Assembly: GCF_000497445.1 (NCBI RefSeq) | Contig: NZ_CM002285.1 | Location: 740,299 to 782,046, forward strand | Direction of reading: 5' to 3' | DNA length: 41,748 bases | Origin: Streptomyces roseochromogenus subsp. oscitans DS 12.976 | GTDB taxonomy: Bacteria > Actinomycetota > Actinomycetes > Streptomycetales > Streptomycetaceae | In this document: positions 6,965 through 14,977 of the stretch, piece by piece | Layout: each line of letters begins with the position of its first letter | How positions within the stretch are numbered: the stretch's first letter is position 1 | Made by a program: the position numbers and the translations under genes | Notes under the pieces: model-generated | Told to the model about the DNA's origin: nothing | Databases searched by the model: none | The model's input: only the letters and a program-made list of their open reading frames with translations

Positions 6965-8776
6965 TCAGCGGTGTGTGTATGCGGTTGCGGTGAGGGACAG
7001 GCTCTGTTCCGCGGCGGAGCGCCCCGCGCCCACGGAACTCCCGCTGTGATCCGTCCAGTTGCGCACCGGTGTGGTCTCGGCGAGTCGGCCGGAGGTGCCG
7101 GAGAGGCCGAGCACGAGTCCGCTGTAGCGGTTGACCAGACGGTAGCCGCCTCCGGAGGCGTTCGGGATCACGAACCACTGCTGTCCGGCGGTCGGCCCGC
7201 CGGCCGGCGCCCTGGTGACCGTGGGCTTGGCGCCCCAGGCGCGGCCCGCCGTCGAGCCGGAGTCGACGCCGAGCAGCCGGCCGCTCGCGGCGTTGGCGAG
7301 GGTGTAGGCGCCGTCGCCGGTCGGGGTGAAGACCCAGGCGTCGCGGCCCGATCCGGTGGGCCGCGCCAGCGAGGTCGTGGCGCTGCCGCCGGCCGCCTGG
7401 GCGAGGATCCGGCCCGCGCCGCTCGCGATGCGGTAGGCACGGCTCGTGTCCACCGGCGCAGCCGTGTGTGCGGTGGTGTCGATGGTGAGGTCGACGTACT
7501 CGCCGGAGGCGTCGTGCGAGCAGCCGAAGGCGCAGTAGGAGCGGAAGGACTTGCCGACGATCGTGGAGCTGGTGCGGTTGGAGCTGTCGAGGAACCAGCG
7601 GTACCAGGAGGCGTTGGTGTAGCTGCCGGTGTCCCCGATGAGGTGCCACTTCTGGGTCGTCAGGTCGTCGGTGGCGTAGAGGTACTGCGGTGAGTTCCCG
7701 CTCTGGTCGACGGCCTGCGGTTCGCCGATGTACAGCCCGAGATAGGCGTCGTAGGCGATGTTCATGACGAAGAGCGGCGAGGTCGGGGGCATCGTGCCGG
7801 CCGCGATCTGCTGGGCGGCCGTGCCGGTGTTGGCCGGGTCGTACTCGGCGGAGGCGGGAGTGTAGCCGGTGGGGTGACCGGCGTCGACGGGGACGATGTC
7901 GCTCTCCTTGCCGCCGGTGCCGGGCTGGGACCAGGCGCCGTCGTACCACTTGCGCCAGGCGCCGGGGGCCATCTTGGCCGAGATCGGGGCGCGGGCGACG
8001 TGCTCGTAGAACGCCTTCCAGCCGCCGTTCTTGTCGATGATCCGGGAGCCGTAATAGACGTAGAAGTAGCCGGAGGCGGTGTCGACGAAGAGGCGCTGGT
8101 CGCCGTCGCCGTAGGAGTACGTCTGGTTCGGGAAGGCCGTCGTGTCGCCCCGCTCGGTGCTGTACGGCGATGTGATCGCATGGTCCTTGATGGTCCAGGT
8201 GCGGCCCCGGTCGGTGGAGACGGCGTAGTCGATGGCGTCGTAGTGCAGTCCGTCACCGAAGGGCTGCGGGGTGAACTCGTTGTGGACCAGGCCGTACCAG
8301 TCGCCGGTGTCGGGGTCGACCCACACGCCGGACAGGTCGCAGTAGTTCTTCTGGGCGTAGCCGGAGCCGCTCGGTGCGTACGTCGCCGCCCGGCCGGTGG
8401 GGCTGTTGTTGCAGCGCCAGGTGGTGTCGTCGTTGCGGTCGGCGGGGTTGGCCGGGTTCACGGCCTTGCTCAGGGTCTTGTCGAAGGTCGCGGTGTCGAA
8501 GTCCTTGCCGGTGTAGAAGTCCCAGGTGCGCGGGTCCTTGGCGCCGTACAGGGCGGCGGACTGCTGGTAATGGAAGGTGCCGTCCCGGTCGAGGTAGGGG
8601 CCGGCGGGGGTGTCCGTGGGGTGGGTGAAGGGTACCGGGGTCCCCACGGTCACGGTGTAGCTGGCGTCGGCGGACGGCGCGGCCGGCGCCGGGGACGCGA
8701 GGCCGCCGCCCAGGACCAGGGCGGCAGTCGTCGACAACACCGCCACGGCGCCGCCTGCTCTGCTCAAGAGTCGCAA
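6965..8776 (-). CDS. Secreted beta-propeller protein with C-terminal ricin-type lectin domain
   Basis: I place the start at TTG 8776: AAGGAG at 8782-8787 is spaced 5 bases from it, and the product (603 residues) then begins with MRLLSRAGG and a hydrophobic stretch ending LASPAPAAP, a normal signal peptide. The open frame continues upstream to 8893, but that extension is polar and lacks a ribosome site. The body has propeller-like segments (GPYLDRDGTFHYQ, LSGVWVDPDTGDWYGLVHNE, DYAVSTDRGRTW, YFYVYYGSRI) reminiscent of GH43/sialidase-type five- or six-bladed folds. The last roughly 140 residues contain Q/A-x-W blocks (RDAWVFTP, GQQWFVI, YRLVNRYSGLVLGL) of a ricin-B-like beta-trefoil. It is probably an extracellular carbohydrate-active protein; no catalytic residues can be assigned with confidence. 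Confidence 0.7.
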   Translation of the reverse strand: MRLLSRAGGAVAVLSTTAALVLGGGLASPAPAAPSADASYTVTVGTPVPFTHPTDTPAGPYLDRDGTFHYQQSAALYGAKDPRTWDFYTGKDFDTATFDKTLSKAVNPANPADRNDDTTWRCNNSPTGRAATYAPSGSGYAQKNYCDLSGVWVDPDTGDWYGLVHNEFTPQPFGDGLHYDAIDYAVSTDRGRTWTIKDHAITSPYSTERGDTTAFPNQTYSYGDGDQRLFVDTASGYFYVYYGSRIIDKNGGWKAFYEHVARAPISAKMAPGAWRKWYDGAWSQPGTGGKESDIVPVDAGHPTGYTPASAEYDPANTGTAAQQIAAGTMPPTSPLFVMNIAYDAYLGLYIGEPQAVDQSGNSPQYLYATDDLTTQKWHLIGDTGSYTNASWYRWFLDSSNRTSSTIVGKSFRSYCAFGCSHDASGEYVDLTIDTTAHTAAPVDTSRAYRIASGAGRILAQAAGGSATTSLARPTGSGRDAWVFTPTGDGAYTLANAASGRLLGVDSGSTAGRAWGAKPTVTRAPAGGPTAGQQWFVIPNASGGGYRLVNRYSGLVLGLSGTSGRLAETTPVRNWTDHSGSSVGAGRSAAEQSLSLTATAYTHR

Positions 8777-8933
8777 CTGTGCTCCTTGTTGCCGAAGGGC
8801 CGGTTGCACGGAACGATCCGGCTCCGGCGGTTTCCCCGGCAATGGACTCCGCTGCTCCGCCTCTTGCACTTTCGCGCGCGTACGACCGCTCATGTGGCGC
8901 TGACGCGTACGTGCGTCCGCTCGTGGGCGCCGG

Positions 8934-10115
8934 TCAGGGCTCCTCGGGCGGGGCGGCGGACAGCGGGCTGTCCCAGGCCAGTTGGCGGATCAGGGCCGCG
9001 TCCGGCTCCATGGGACGGGCCACGACGCGGCCCGGGCGGGACGGGTTGCGGCTGCCGCGGGAGATGCCTCCGCTGACGGTGATGTTGTGTTCCGTCCGGG
9101 GACGGCGGTGCCGTTCGTAGGCGGTGAACGCGGCCGTTGGGTCGGGCAGGTCGCGCAGCGCCTTGGCGAGGACCACGGCGTCCTCCAGGGCCATGGAGGC
9201 ACCCTGGCCGGTCGCCGGGGAGGCCGCGTGGGCCGCGTCGCCGATGAGCACGACCCTGCCCTGCTGCCACACCGCGCCGAGCGGCATCTCCCAGGCGTTG
9301 GTGACCATGACGGGGCTCTCGGAGGCGGCCACGATGTCCGCGGCGGGTGTGGAGTCCTTGCGGAGCAGCGGCAGCAGTTCCTCGCGCCACGGGGCGCGGT
9401 GCGCGGAGCGGCTCGCGGGCAGGGGTTCCATGGTCACCCGGGCGAACCAGTACGTCTGTCCGGCCGTCGACACCGCGTACCCGAACGCGGTCTCGCTGCC
9501 CCGGACCATGGTGATGACGCCGGTGCCGTCCGCGCCGGGGGCGGTGCCGGAGTAGCCGTAGAAGACCCGCTGACCCGCGTACGAGGGGCGCACCCCGGGG
9601 GTGAGGAGGCGGCGCACGGTGGAGTTCAGCCCGTCGGCGCCGACGACGAGGTCCGCGTGGGCCGCGCTGCCGTCGGCGAACCGGGCGGTGACGCCGTGCG
9701 GGCCGTCCGTGACGGCGACCAGCCGGGCGCCGTGGCGCAGGCGGATGCCGCGCCGGTCCGCCTCGCCCTGCAGGGCCGCGTTCAGCTCGCCGCGGCGCAG
9801 ACAGCGGTAGCGCAGTGCGGGGTCGGCCATCTCGCCGAGCGGTGTGTGCGTCAGCTCGGTGCCCTCGTGGTCGAGCAGCCGCAGTGAAGTCAGCGGAAAA
9901 CCGACGGCCGTGACGGCGTCCGTCGCGTCGAGCTGGGCCAGGGCGCGCATGCCGTTGCTCGCCAGGGTCAGGAACGCCCCGATGTCCTCGGCCGTGTCCG
10001 GGTGTGCCTCGTACACGGCGACGTCGAATCCGGCTTTCCGCAGCCCGAGCGCCACCGCGGTCCCCGCGATCCCGCCACCGATGACCAGTACCCTCGTCAC
10101 ATCCGTCCCGCTCAA
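8934..10115 (-). CDS. FAD-dependent aromatic hydroxylase-type monooxygenase
   Basis: 393 residues. The dinucleotide-binding motif GGGIAG (residues 13-18) opens the protein. Other group A flavoprotein monooxygenase markers are the internal DG motif in VVGADGLNSTVR and the GD motif in VVLIGDAAHAASPATGQGAS, followed by MALEDA. This family (salicylate or p-hydroxybenzoate hydroxylase fold) hydroxylates aromatic rings or polyketides using NAD(P)H and oxygen. The substrate is not predictable. It is transcribed leftward, away from the Ppx/GppA gene, with a 186-base divergent gap. The benzoylformate decarboxylase operon nearby makes an aromatic substrate plausible, but that is inference. Confidence 0.85.
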   Translation of the reverse strand: MSGTDVTRVLVIGGGIAGTAVALGLRKAGFDVAVYEAHPDTAEDIGAFLTLASNGMRALAQLDATDAVTAVGFPLTSLRLLDHEGTELTHTPLGEMADPALRYRCLRRGELNAALQGEADRRGIRLRHGARLVAVTDGPHGVTARFADGSAAHADLVVGADGLNSTVRRLLTPGVRPSYAGQRVFYGYSGTAPGADGTGVITMVRGSETAFGYAVSTAGQTYWFARVTMEPLPASRSAHRAPWREELLPLLRKDSTPAADIVAASESPVMVTNAWEMPLGAVWQQGRVVLIGDAAHAASPATGQGASMALEDAVVLAKALRDLPDPTAAFTAYERHRRPRTEHNITVSGGISRGSRNPSRPGRVVARPMEPDAALIRQLAWDSPLSAAPPEEP

Positions 10116-10301
10116 GTGCCACTCCTCGCGCCGACAGTGGTGGTGACCATCTAAAGGCAGGTGGCGGGCTCACCGGTGGCTCGGGGCCGGGATCCGGACA
10201 TCGAGTGGCCCGAAGGGCTGAGCGGCGCGCCGGCCCGCGCCGTGCGCGGAAGTGACGCCTGTCTGACGGGTTTTTATCGGTGGAGTGGGTAGTCCCCGGC
10301 C

Positions 10302-11309
10302 ATGCGGGTGAGTGTGGTGGATGCGGGGTCGAACACGGTTCGGTTGGTGATCGCGGATGTGGAGGACGGTGTTCCGTTGCCGGTGCACACCGTCAAGTGG
10401 AAGCTGCGCCTGTCCGAACACGTCGGTGCGGACGGCACCATCGCCGACGAGGCGGTGGAGCAGTTGGTGCAGGCGGTGGCCGCGGCCGGGGCCACCGCCC
10501 GGAGGTGGCACGCGCCAGGGCCGCTGGCCTTCGCGACCGCGGTGGTGCGCGGCGCGCCGAACCGGCAGGAGGTGCTGCGCCGGGTGGCTGCCGGGACCGG
10601 TGTCCCCATGCGCACCCTGCCGGGTGAGACCGAGGCCGAGCTGACCTTCCTCGCGGCCCGGCGTTGGCTGGGCTGGCAGGCCGGCCCGCTCGCGGTGCTC
10701 GACATCGGAGGCGGCTCGCTGGACGTGGCCTTCGGCCGGGGCAGGCTGCCCGACTTCGCCGCGTCCCTGCCGCTCGGCGCGAGCCGGCTCACCCGGGAGT
10801 ACCTCGGCGTCCAGGACCCGCCGGGGCCCGGGGAACTGAAGGAACTGCGCCGCCGGATCCGCCATGAGCTGCGGGACGTGGCCTCGCGGATCCGCTGGGA
10901 AGGACCCCGCACCGCCGCGCTCAGCTCCCGTACCTTCCAGCAGCTGGCCCGGCTGTGCGGGGCGGCGCCCGGGCGGTACGGCCCGTTCGTGCAGCGGGAG
11001 TTGCGCTGCCGGGAGCTGCATGAGGCGGTCCGCACCCTTGCCGCACTGCCCGCCGCCGAGCGCGCCCTGCTGCCCGGCATCTCCGCGCCGCGCGCCGCGC
11101 AGAGCCTGGCCGGAGCGGTCGTCGGCCACACGGCGCTGAAGCTCATGGGGCTGCGCGGGGCCGTCGTCTGTCCATGGGCGATCCGCGAGGGCGTGCTACT
11201 GCGCTACATCGAGGACGGCGCGGCCTGGTGGACGGACGTCACAGATCCCGCCGACTCCACCCCACCGACCCCCACAGCACCTCTCCGCATCGCCAGCCCA
11301 CTGTCCTGA
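10302..11309 (+). CDS. Ppx/GppA family phosphatase (exopolyphosphatase-like)
   Basis: 335 residues, ATG at 10302. The actin-like ATPase fold markers are VVDAGSNTVRLVI at the N-terminus, FATAVVRGAPN, the second phosphate loop VLDIGGGSLDVAFG and LPLGASRLTREY. The length agrees with short actinobacterial Ppx/GppA proteins that lack the C-terminal HD-like domains of E. coli Ppx. These hydrolyse inorganic polyphosphate or pppGpp in the cytosol; actinobacterial genomes usually carry two. The proline/threonine-rich last 20 residues are not family sequence. It precedes the decarboxylase operon but is separated from it by a stretch of about 150 bases with no recognisable gene. Confidence 0.85.
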   Translation: MRVSVVDAGSNTVRLVIADVEDGVPLPVHTVKWKLRLSEHVGADGTIADEAVEQLVQAVAAAGATARRWHAPGPLAFATAVVRGAPNRQEVLRRVAAGTGVPMRTLPGETEAELTFLAARRWLGWQAGPLAVLDIGGGSLDVAFGRGRLPDFAASLPLGASRLTREYLGVQDPPGPGELKELRRRIRHELRDVASRIRWEGPRTAALSSRTFQQLARLCGAAPGRYGPFVQRELRCRELHEAVRTLAALPAAERALLPGISAPRAAQSLAGAVVGHTALKLMGLRGAVVCPWAIREGVLLRYIEDGAAWWTDVTDPADSTPPTPTAPLRIASPLS

Positions 11310-11463
11310 CCTGTCGCCGTGACGCAGTCACGGCAGGAGTTGCACCAGGGATCGGCGGCGGTGAGACGGGCGCCGGGGACGCTGTCAGGGATCAGCCGCC
11401 GCGCGGTCCGACCGTGGACCGGCCACGATCCGATCCCCAGTCACCATCCGGCCTCACTCACCC

Positions 11464-11640
11464 ATCGCCCAGGCCGAGACGGCGACGGACGGCACCCGGG
11501 ACGTGCTGGCCGGGGTGGTGTGGGCGGGCGGTCTCGGACTGGTGATCAACGGCGTACTGGTCGGCGTGGAGCGGCGGTTGTTCGCCTGGGCGCGGGAACC
11601 GCGCCCGGAGACCAGGAAGCCGGAGCGGGGCCGCCCATGA
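11464..11640 (+). pseudogene. C-terminal fragment of an ABC transporter permease (SsuC/TauC type)
   Basis: In the frame ending at TGA 11638-11640 the sequence reads TRDVLAGVVWAGGLGLVING, then VLVGVERRLFAWARE: the last membrane helix and cytosolic tail of a nitrate/sulfonate/taurine-type permease. Nothing resembling the first five helices or a start codon precedes it. The stop overlaps the ATG of the next permease (ATGA), as expected for a translationally coupled operon, which shows that this was the upstream permease gene. About 80% of it has been deleted. Confidence 0.65.
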
Positions 11641-12470
11641 CCGGGACACAGGGCGACGGGCGGCCCGGTGCGCCCCGCGCCACCGCCGTTCCCTTCCTCC
11701 TGCGCTGGTCGGTGCTGCTCGTCGCCGTCGTCTGCTGGGAGCTGGCCGCCCGTGCGCAGGACAGCGTCTACTTCCCGCCGCCGCTGCGCATCACCCGGCA
11801 CGCCCGCGACCTGTGGTTCTCGGGGCCTGTCGGGCATCTGTTCCTCACCTCCGCCGCCGTTGAGACCCTCCTGCCGAGCCTGGGCCGGATGGCGGCCGGG
11901 TTCGCGCTGGCCGCCGTCGCCGGGATCACTCTGGGGATGGCCATGGGCCGCTCCCGGGCGGCGTACGCGCTGTGCAACCCGGTGCTGCAGTTCGCGCGCG
12001 CCGTGCCGCCGCCCGCGCTGGCGCCCGTGTTCGTCGTCGTCTTCGACTTCGGTACGCCCATGCAGGTGGCGTCGATCGCGTTCAGCGCCGTATGGCCGGT
12101 GCTGGTCAACTCGGCCGAGGGCGCCCGGGCCACCGATCCGCTGCGGCTTGAGGTGGCGGCCGTGCTGCGGCTGACGGCGCCCGAACGGCTGTGGTTCCTG
12201 ATCCTGCCCTCGGCGCTGCCCCGGATCTTCGCGGGGCTCCGGCTCAGCCTGTCGCTGTCCCTGATCCTGATGGTGTTCTCGGAGCTGCTGCCGGGCAGCG
12301 ACAACGGTATCGGCTTCACGCTCACCGACGCCCAGACTCGCTCCGACCTGCTCACCGTGTGGTCGGCACTGCTGCTGCTCGGCGCACTCGGGTATCTCCT
12401 CAACACCGTTCTGCTGGCGGTCGAGAAACGGCTCGCCGGCCCTCGGACGTCCGCTGGGAGGACGGCATGA
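11637..12470 (+). CDS. ABC transporter permease, nitrate/sulfonate/taurine (SsuC) family
   Basis: 277 residues, ATG at 11637 overlapping the stop of the preceding fragment. Six hydrophobic segments are visible, beginning at FLLRWSVLLVAVVCWELAAR, and the cytosolic EAA-type loop reads EVAAVLRLTAPERLWFLILP, the contact to the ATPase. The family forms inner-membrane importers for small anions and aromatic or aliphatic acids, with a periplasmic-type binding protein (not present here). The next gene starts within its stop codon (ATGA at 12467-12470). With one permease deleted and the ATPase interrupted, this intact subunit probably has no partner from its own operon. Confidence 0.85.
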   Translation: MTGTQGDGRPGAPRATAVPFLLRWSVLLVAVVCWELAARAQDSVYFPPPLRITRHARDLWFSGPVGHLFLTSAAVETLLPSLGRMAAGFALAAVAGITLGMAMGRSRAAYALCNPVLQFARAVPPPALAPVFVVVFDFGTPMQVASIAFSAVWPVLVNSAEGARATDPLRLEVAAVLRLTAPERLWFLILPSALPRIFAGLRLSLSLSLILMVFSELLPGSDNGIGFTLTDAQTRSDLLTVWSALLLLGALGYLLNTVLLAVEKRLAGPRTSAGRTA

Positions 12471-14074
12471 CGACGACCACGGTGCGGGACGCGGTCATGC
12501 GGCTGCTGCGCGACACCGGCATGACCACGGTGTTCGGCAATCCGGGCTCCACGGAACTGCGGATGTTCCGGGACTGGCCCGACGACTTCACCTACGTGCT
12601 GGGCCTGCAGGAATCCGTCGCCGTCGGCATGGCGGCCGGACACGCCCTCGGCACCCGGAGTGCCGCCTTCGTCAGCCTCCACTCGGCCGGCGGGGTGGGG
12701 CATGCGCTCGGCGCGGTGTTCAACGCCTTCCGCGACCGGGTGCCGCTGGTGATCGTGGCCGGACAGCAGGCGCGCTCGCTGATCCAGCTGCGGCCGTTCC
12801 TGGGCGCCGACGAACCAGCCGTGTTCCCGCGCCCGTATGTGAAGTCGGCCCGGCAGCCGGAGCGGGCCGAGGACGTGCCGGCCGCGCTCGCCGAGGCGTA
12901 CCGGATCGCGATGACGCATCCGCGCGGCCCTGTGTTCGTGTCCGTGCCCGAGGACGACTGGGACCGGCCCGCCGAGCCGGTCGCGCCCCGCACGGTGCAC
13001 TCGGCGTTCACGGCCGACCCCGACGCCCTCGCCGCGCTCGCCGGCCGGCTGGCCGACTGTGCGCGCCCGGCGCTGGTAGTGGGCCCGGGCGTGGACGACG
13101 AGGACGCGCTGGAGCCGGTGCGGGCGCTGGCCGAGCGGATCCGGGCCGGGGTGTGGATCAGCCCGCTCTCCGGCCGCTCCGGCTTCCCGGAGTCCCACCC
13201 GCTGTTCCAGGGGTTCCTGCCGCCGGTCGCCCGTCAACTGGCCGCGCGTCTCGCCCCGTACGACGTGGTGGTCGCCCTCGGCGCACCGGTGTTCACCTAT
13301 CACGTGGCGGACGAAGGGCCGCCGCTCGCGCCCGGCACCGAGTTGTTCCACCTGGACTGCGATCCCGGCCAGGCCGCCTGGCTGCCCACCGGGACCAGCC
13401 TCGTCACCACCCTGCGGCCCGCGCTGGCCCGGCTCACCGGGCTGCTGAAGGAGCCCGACCGCGATCCGCCGCCGCCCCGGCCGGCTCCCGTCCCGGCCCG
13501 CGCGCGGGGGCATATCACGCCGGAGCTGTTCTTCGACCTGCTGCGCGCCCGGTTGCCGCACGACCGGGTCCTCGTCGAGGAGGCGCCGAGCCACCGTGAC
13601 ACGCTGCACGCGCGCGTGCCCGTCCAGCTGAGCGGAGGCTTCCTGACCACGGGCAGCGGGGCGCTCGGCTGGGGCCTGCCGCTCGCGGTGGGCAGGGCGC
13701 TCGCCGACCGGCGCCGGGTGGTGTGCGTGGTCGGCGACGGTTCGGCGCTGTACTCGGTGCAGGCGCTGTGGAGCGCGGCCCGGCACACGGCTCCGGTCAC
13801 CTACGTCCTGCTGGACAACGGCGGTTACGCGGCCGTCCGCGCGCTGGGCTGCCGGATCGGCATCACGTCCATACCCGGTACGGACATCACCGGGATCGAC
13901 TTCGCGGCGCTCGCGGAGTCCTTCGGCTGCCCGGCGGCCCGCGCCGAACACGCCGGGGAGCTGCCGGCCGCTCTGGACCACGCCCTCGGCCGCGGCGACG
14001 ACGCGGGCCCCTTCCTGCTGCACCTGCGCGTCACCGGCAGCGCGGGCACCCTGTACGGACCCTGGGCCGGGTGA
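12467..14074 (+). CDS. mdlC: Benzoylformate decarboxylase (thiamine diphosphate enzyme)
   Basis: 535 residues, ATG overlapping the permease stop. The active-site set known from Pseudomonas putida benzoylformate decarboxylase is present: Ser28 in FGNPGSTEL, the cofactor-activating Glu49 in LQESVAVGMAAG, His72 in SLHSAGGVGHALGA and His279 in GAPVFTYHVADEG. The thiamine diphosphate/Mg motif is VGDGSALYSVQALW (Asp424) ending in LLDNGGY. The enzyme converts benzoylformate, the second intermediate of mandelate breakdown, to benzaldehyde. Being embedded between ABC transporter genes suggests uptake of an aromatic 2-oxo acid or a precursor. The gene itself looks intact although its transporter is broken on both sides. 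Confidence 0.85.
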   Translation: MTTTTVRDAVMRLLRDTGMTTVFGNPGSTELRMFRDWPDDFTYVLGLQESVAVGMAAGHALGTRSAAFVSLHSAGGVGHALGAVFNAFRDRVPLVIVAGQQARSLIQLRPFLGADEPAVFPRPYVKSARQPERAEDVPAALAEAYRIAMTHPRGPVFVSVPEDDWDRPAEPVAPRTVHSAFTADPDALAALAGRLADCARPALVVGPGVDDEDALEPVRALAERIRAGVWISPLSGRSGFPESHPLFQGFLPPVARQLAARLAPYDVVVALGAPVFTYHVADEGPPLAPGTELFHLDCDPGQAAWLPTGTSLVTTLRPALARLTGLLKEPDRDPPPPRPAPVPARARGHITPELFFDLLRARLPHDRVLVEEAPSHRDTLHARVPVQLSGGFLTTGSGALGWGLPLAVGRALADRRRVVCVVGDGSALYSVQALWSAARHTAPVTYVLLDNGGYAAVRALGCRIGITSIPGTDITGIDFAALAESFGCPAARAEHAGELPAALDHALGRGDDAGPFLLHLRVTGSAGTLYGPWAG

Positions 14075-14077
14075 GGG

Positions 14078-14877
14078 ATGCTGCGCCTCGACTCCGTCAG
14101 CCGGCACTTCGGTGAGCAGCACGTCCTGGACGGCATCAGCCTCACCGTGCCCGACGGGCAACTCCTCAGCGTGGTCGGGCCCTCCGGCTGCGGCAAGTCC
14201 ACGCTGCTGCGGACCATCGCCGGGCTGCTGCCCGTGCGGGAGGCCACGGTGACGGTCGACGGGGCACCGGTCACCGGGGTGCCGGAGCGGCTCGCGGTCG
14301 TCTTCCAGGAGTACGGCCGCTCGCTGCTGCCCTGGCTCACCGTCCGCGACAACGTGGCCCTGCCGCTGCGCCGCCGGGGCCTCGGGCGCGCCGCCCGCCG
14401 CGCCGAGGCCGAGACGATCCTGGAACGCGTCGGACTGCACGGGGTCGCCCGGCGCCATCCCCGCGAGCTGTCCGGCGGCATGCAGCTGGGGGTGCCCCCA
14501 GGCCCTTAAGGCACTGGGGGAGGGTCGCCATCGCCCGCGCGCTGGTCTGCCGGCCCTCCCTGATGCTCATGGACGAGCCGTTCGGCTCACTGGACGCCGG
14601 CACCCGGGAGGATCTGGAGAACCTGCTCCTGGAGGTCCATCGCTCCGATGTCACGACCATCGTGTTCGTCACCCACGACATCGACGAGAGCGTGTACGTC
14701 GGCGACCGCGTCGTCGTCCTCTCCCCCGGCCCCGGCTCCCGCATTGTCCGGGACTTGGCGGTCGACCTGCCGGGCGAGCGCGACCAGATCAGCACGCGGA
14801 GCCTGCCGGGTTTCGTGGCCCTGCGCACGGAGGTGGGACGGGCGGTGCGGGGCGCTCCGCTGGGAGGGCCCGGATGA
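14078..14877 (+). pseudogene. ABC transporter ATPase (SsuB/TauB type), interrupted in its signature motif
   Basis: ATG at 14078 lies 3 bases after the decarboxylase stop. The product has Walker A GPSGCGKST (residues 34-42), the Q-loop in VFQEYGRSLLPW and LSGGMQ at the ABC signature. Immediately after the Gln codon a foreign stretch (14486-14523) reads LGVPPGP and a TAA at 14507-14509. Downstream, in another frame, the family sequence resumes with RVAIARALVCRPSLMLMDEP (Walker B), FGSLDAGTRED (D-loop) and VFVTHDIDESVYVGDRV (H-loop), ending at 14877. Removing the element restores a normal 255-residue ATPase. The product stops before Walker B, so no ATP hydrolysis is expected. Confidence 0.85.
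14486..14523. mobile_element. Short GC-rich hairpin element inserted in the ATPase gene
   Basis: The segment begins CTGGGGG-TG-CCCCCAG (14486-14501), itself a palindrome. The CCCCCAG arm (14495-14501) can alternatively pair with CTGGGGG at 14514-14520, enclosing GCC-CTTAA-GGC. The native codons on either side are CAG (14483-14485) and GTC (14524-14526). Allowing one or two native codons here, 32-35 bases are extra, which is not a multiple of three. It carries no gene and resembles small G/C-run hairpins scattered through Streptomyces genomes, so it is probably a non-autonomous, REP- or MITE-like element. A target duplication is not evident. Confidence 0.6.
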
Positions 14878-14925
14878 GCGAGTGCCACGATTCGCGGCGC
14901 GCGTCCGCGCCGGCCGGTTCGCGCG

Positions 14926-14962
14926 GGAGGGGTGACCCCGGATGCTCAGGGGCCACCCCTCC
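14926..14962. terminator. Nested hairpin between convergent genes
   Basis: GGAGGGGTG (14926-14934) pairs perfectly with CACCCCTCC (14954-14962), enclosing a second stem CCCC (14936-14939) / GGGG (14949-14952). It lies midway between the ends of the ATPase relic and the leftward propeller gene. There is no U-run on either side. It could be a bidirectional, Streptomyces-style terminator or another dispersed G/C-run hairpin. Confidence 0.45.
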
Positions 14963-14977
14963 GGTGCGCTCCGGCGG

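Noticed and set aside
8777..8893. N-terminal extension of the propeller/ricin-lectin protein to the ATG at 8893
   Set aside because: The extension is polar, would bury the signal peptide and has no ribosome site, while AAGGAG precedes the TTG at 8776.
10240..10301. T-run before the Ppx/GppA gene as a terminator
   Set aside because: The five Ts are not preceded by a stable stem.
11768..14458. Open frame of about 900 codons opposite the permease, mdlC and ATPase genes
   Set aside because: Its translation is arginine/glycine/glutamine-rich without domains, whereas the plus strand has recognisable enzymes with active-site residues.
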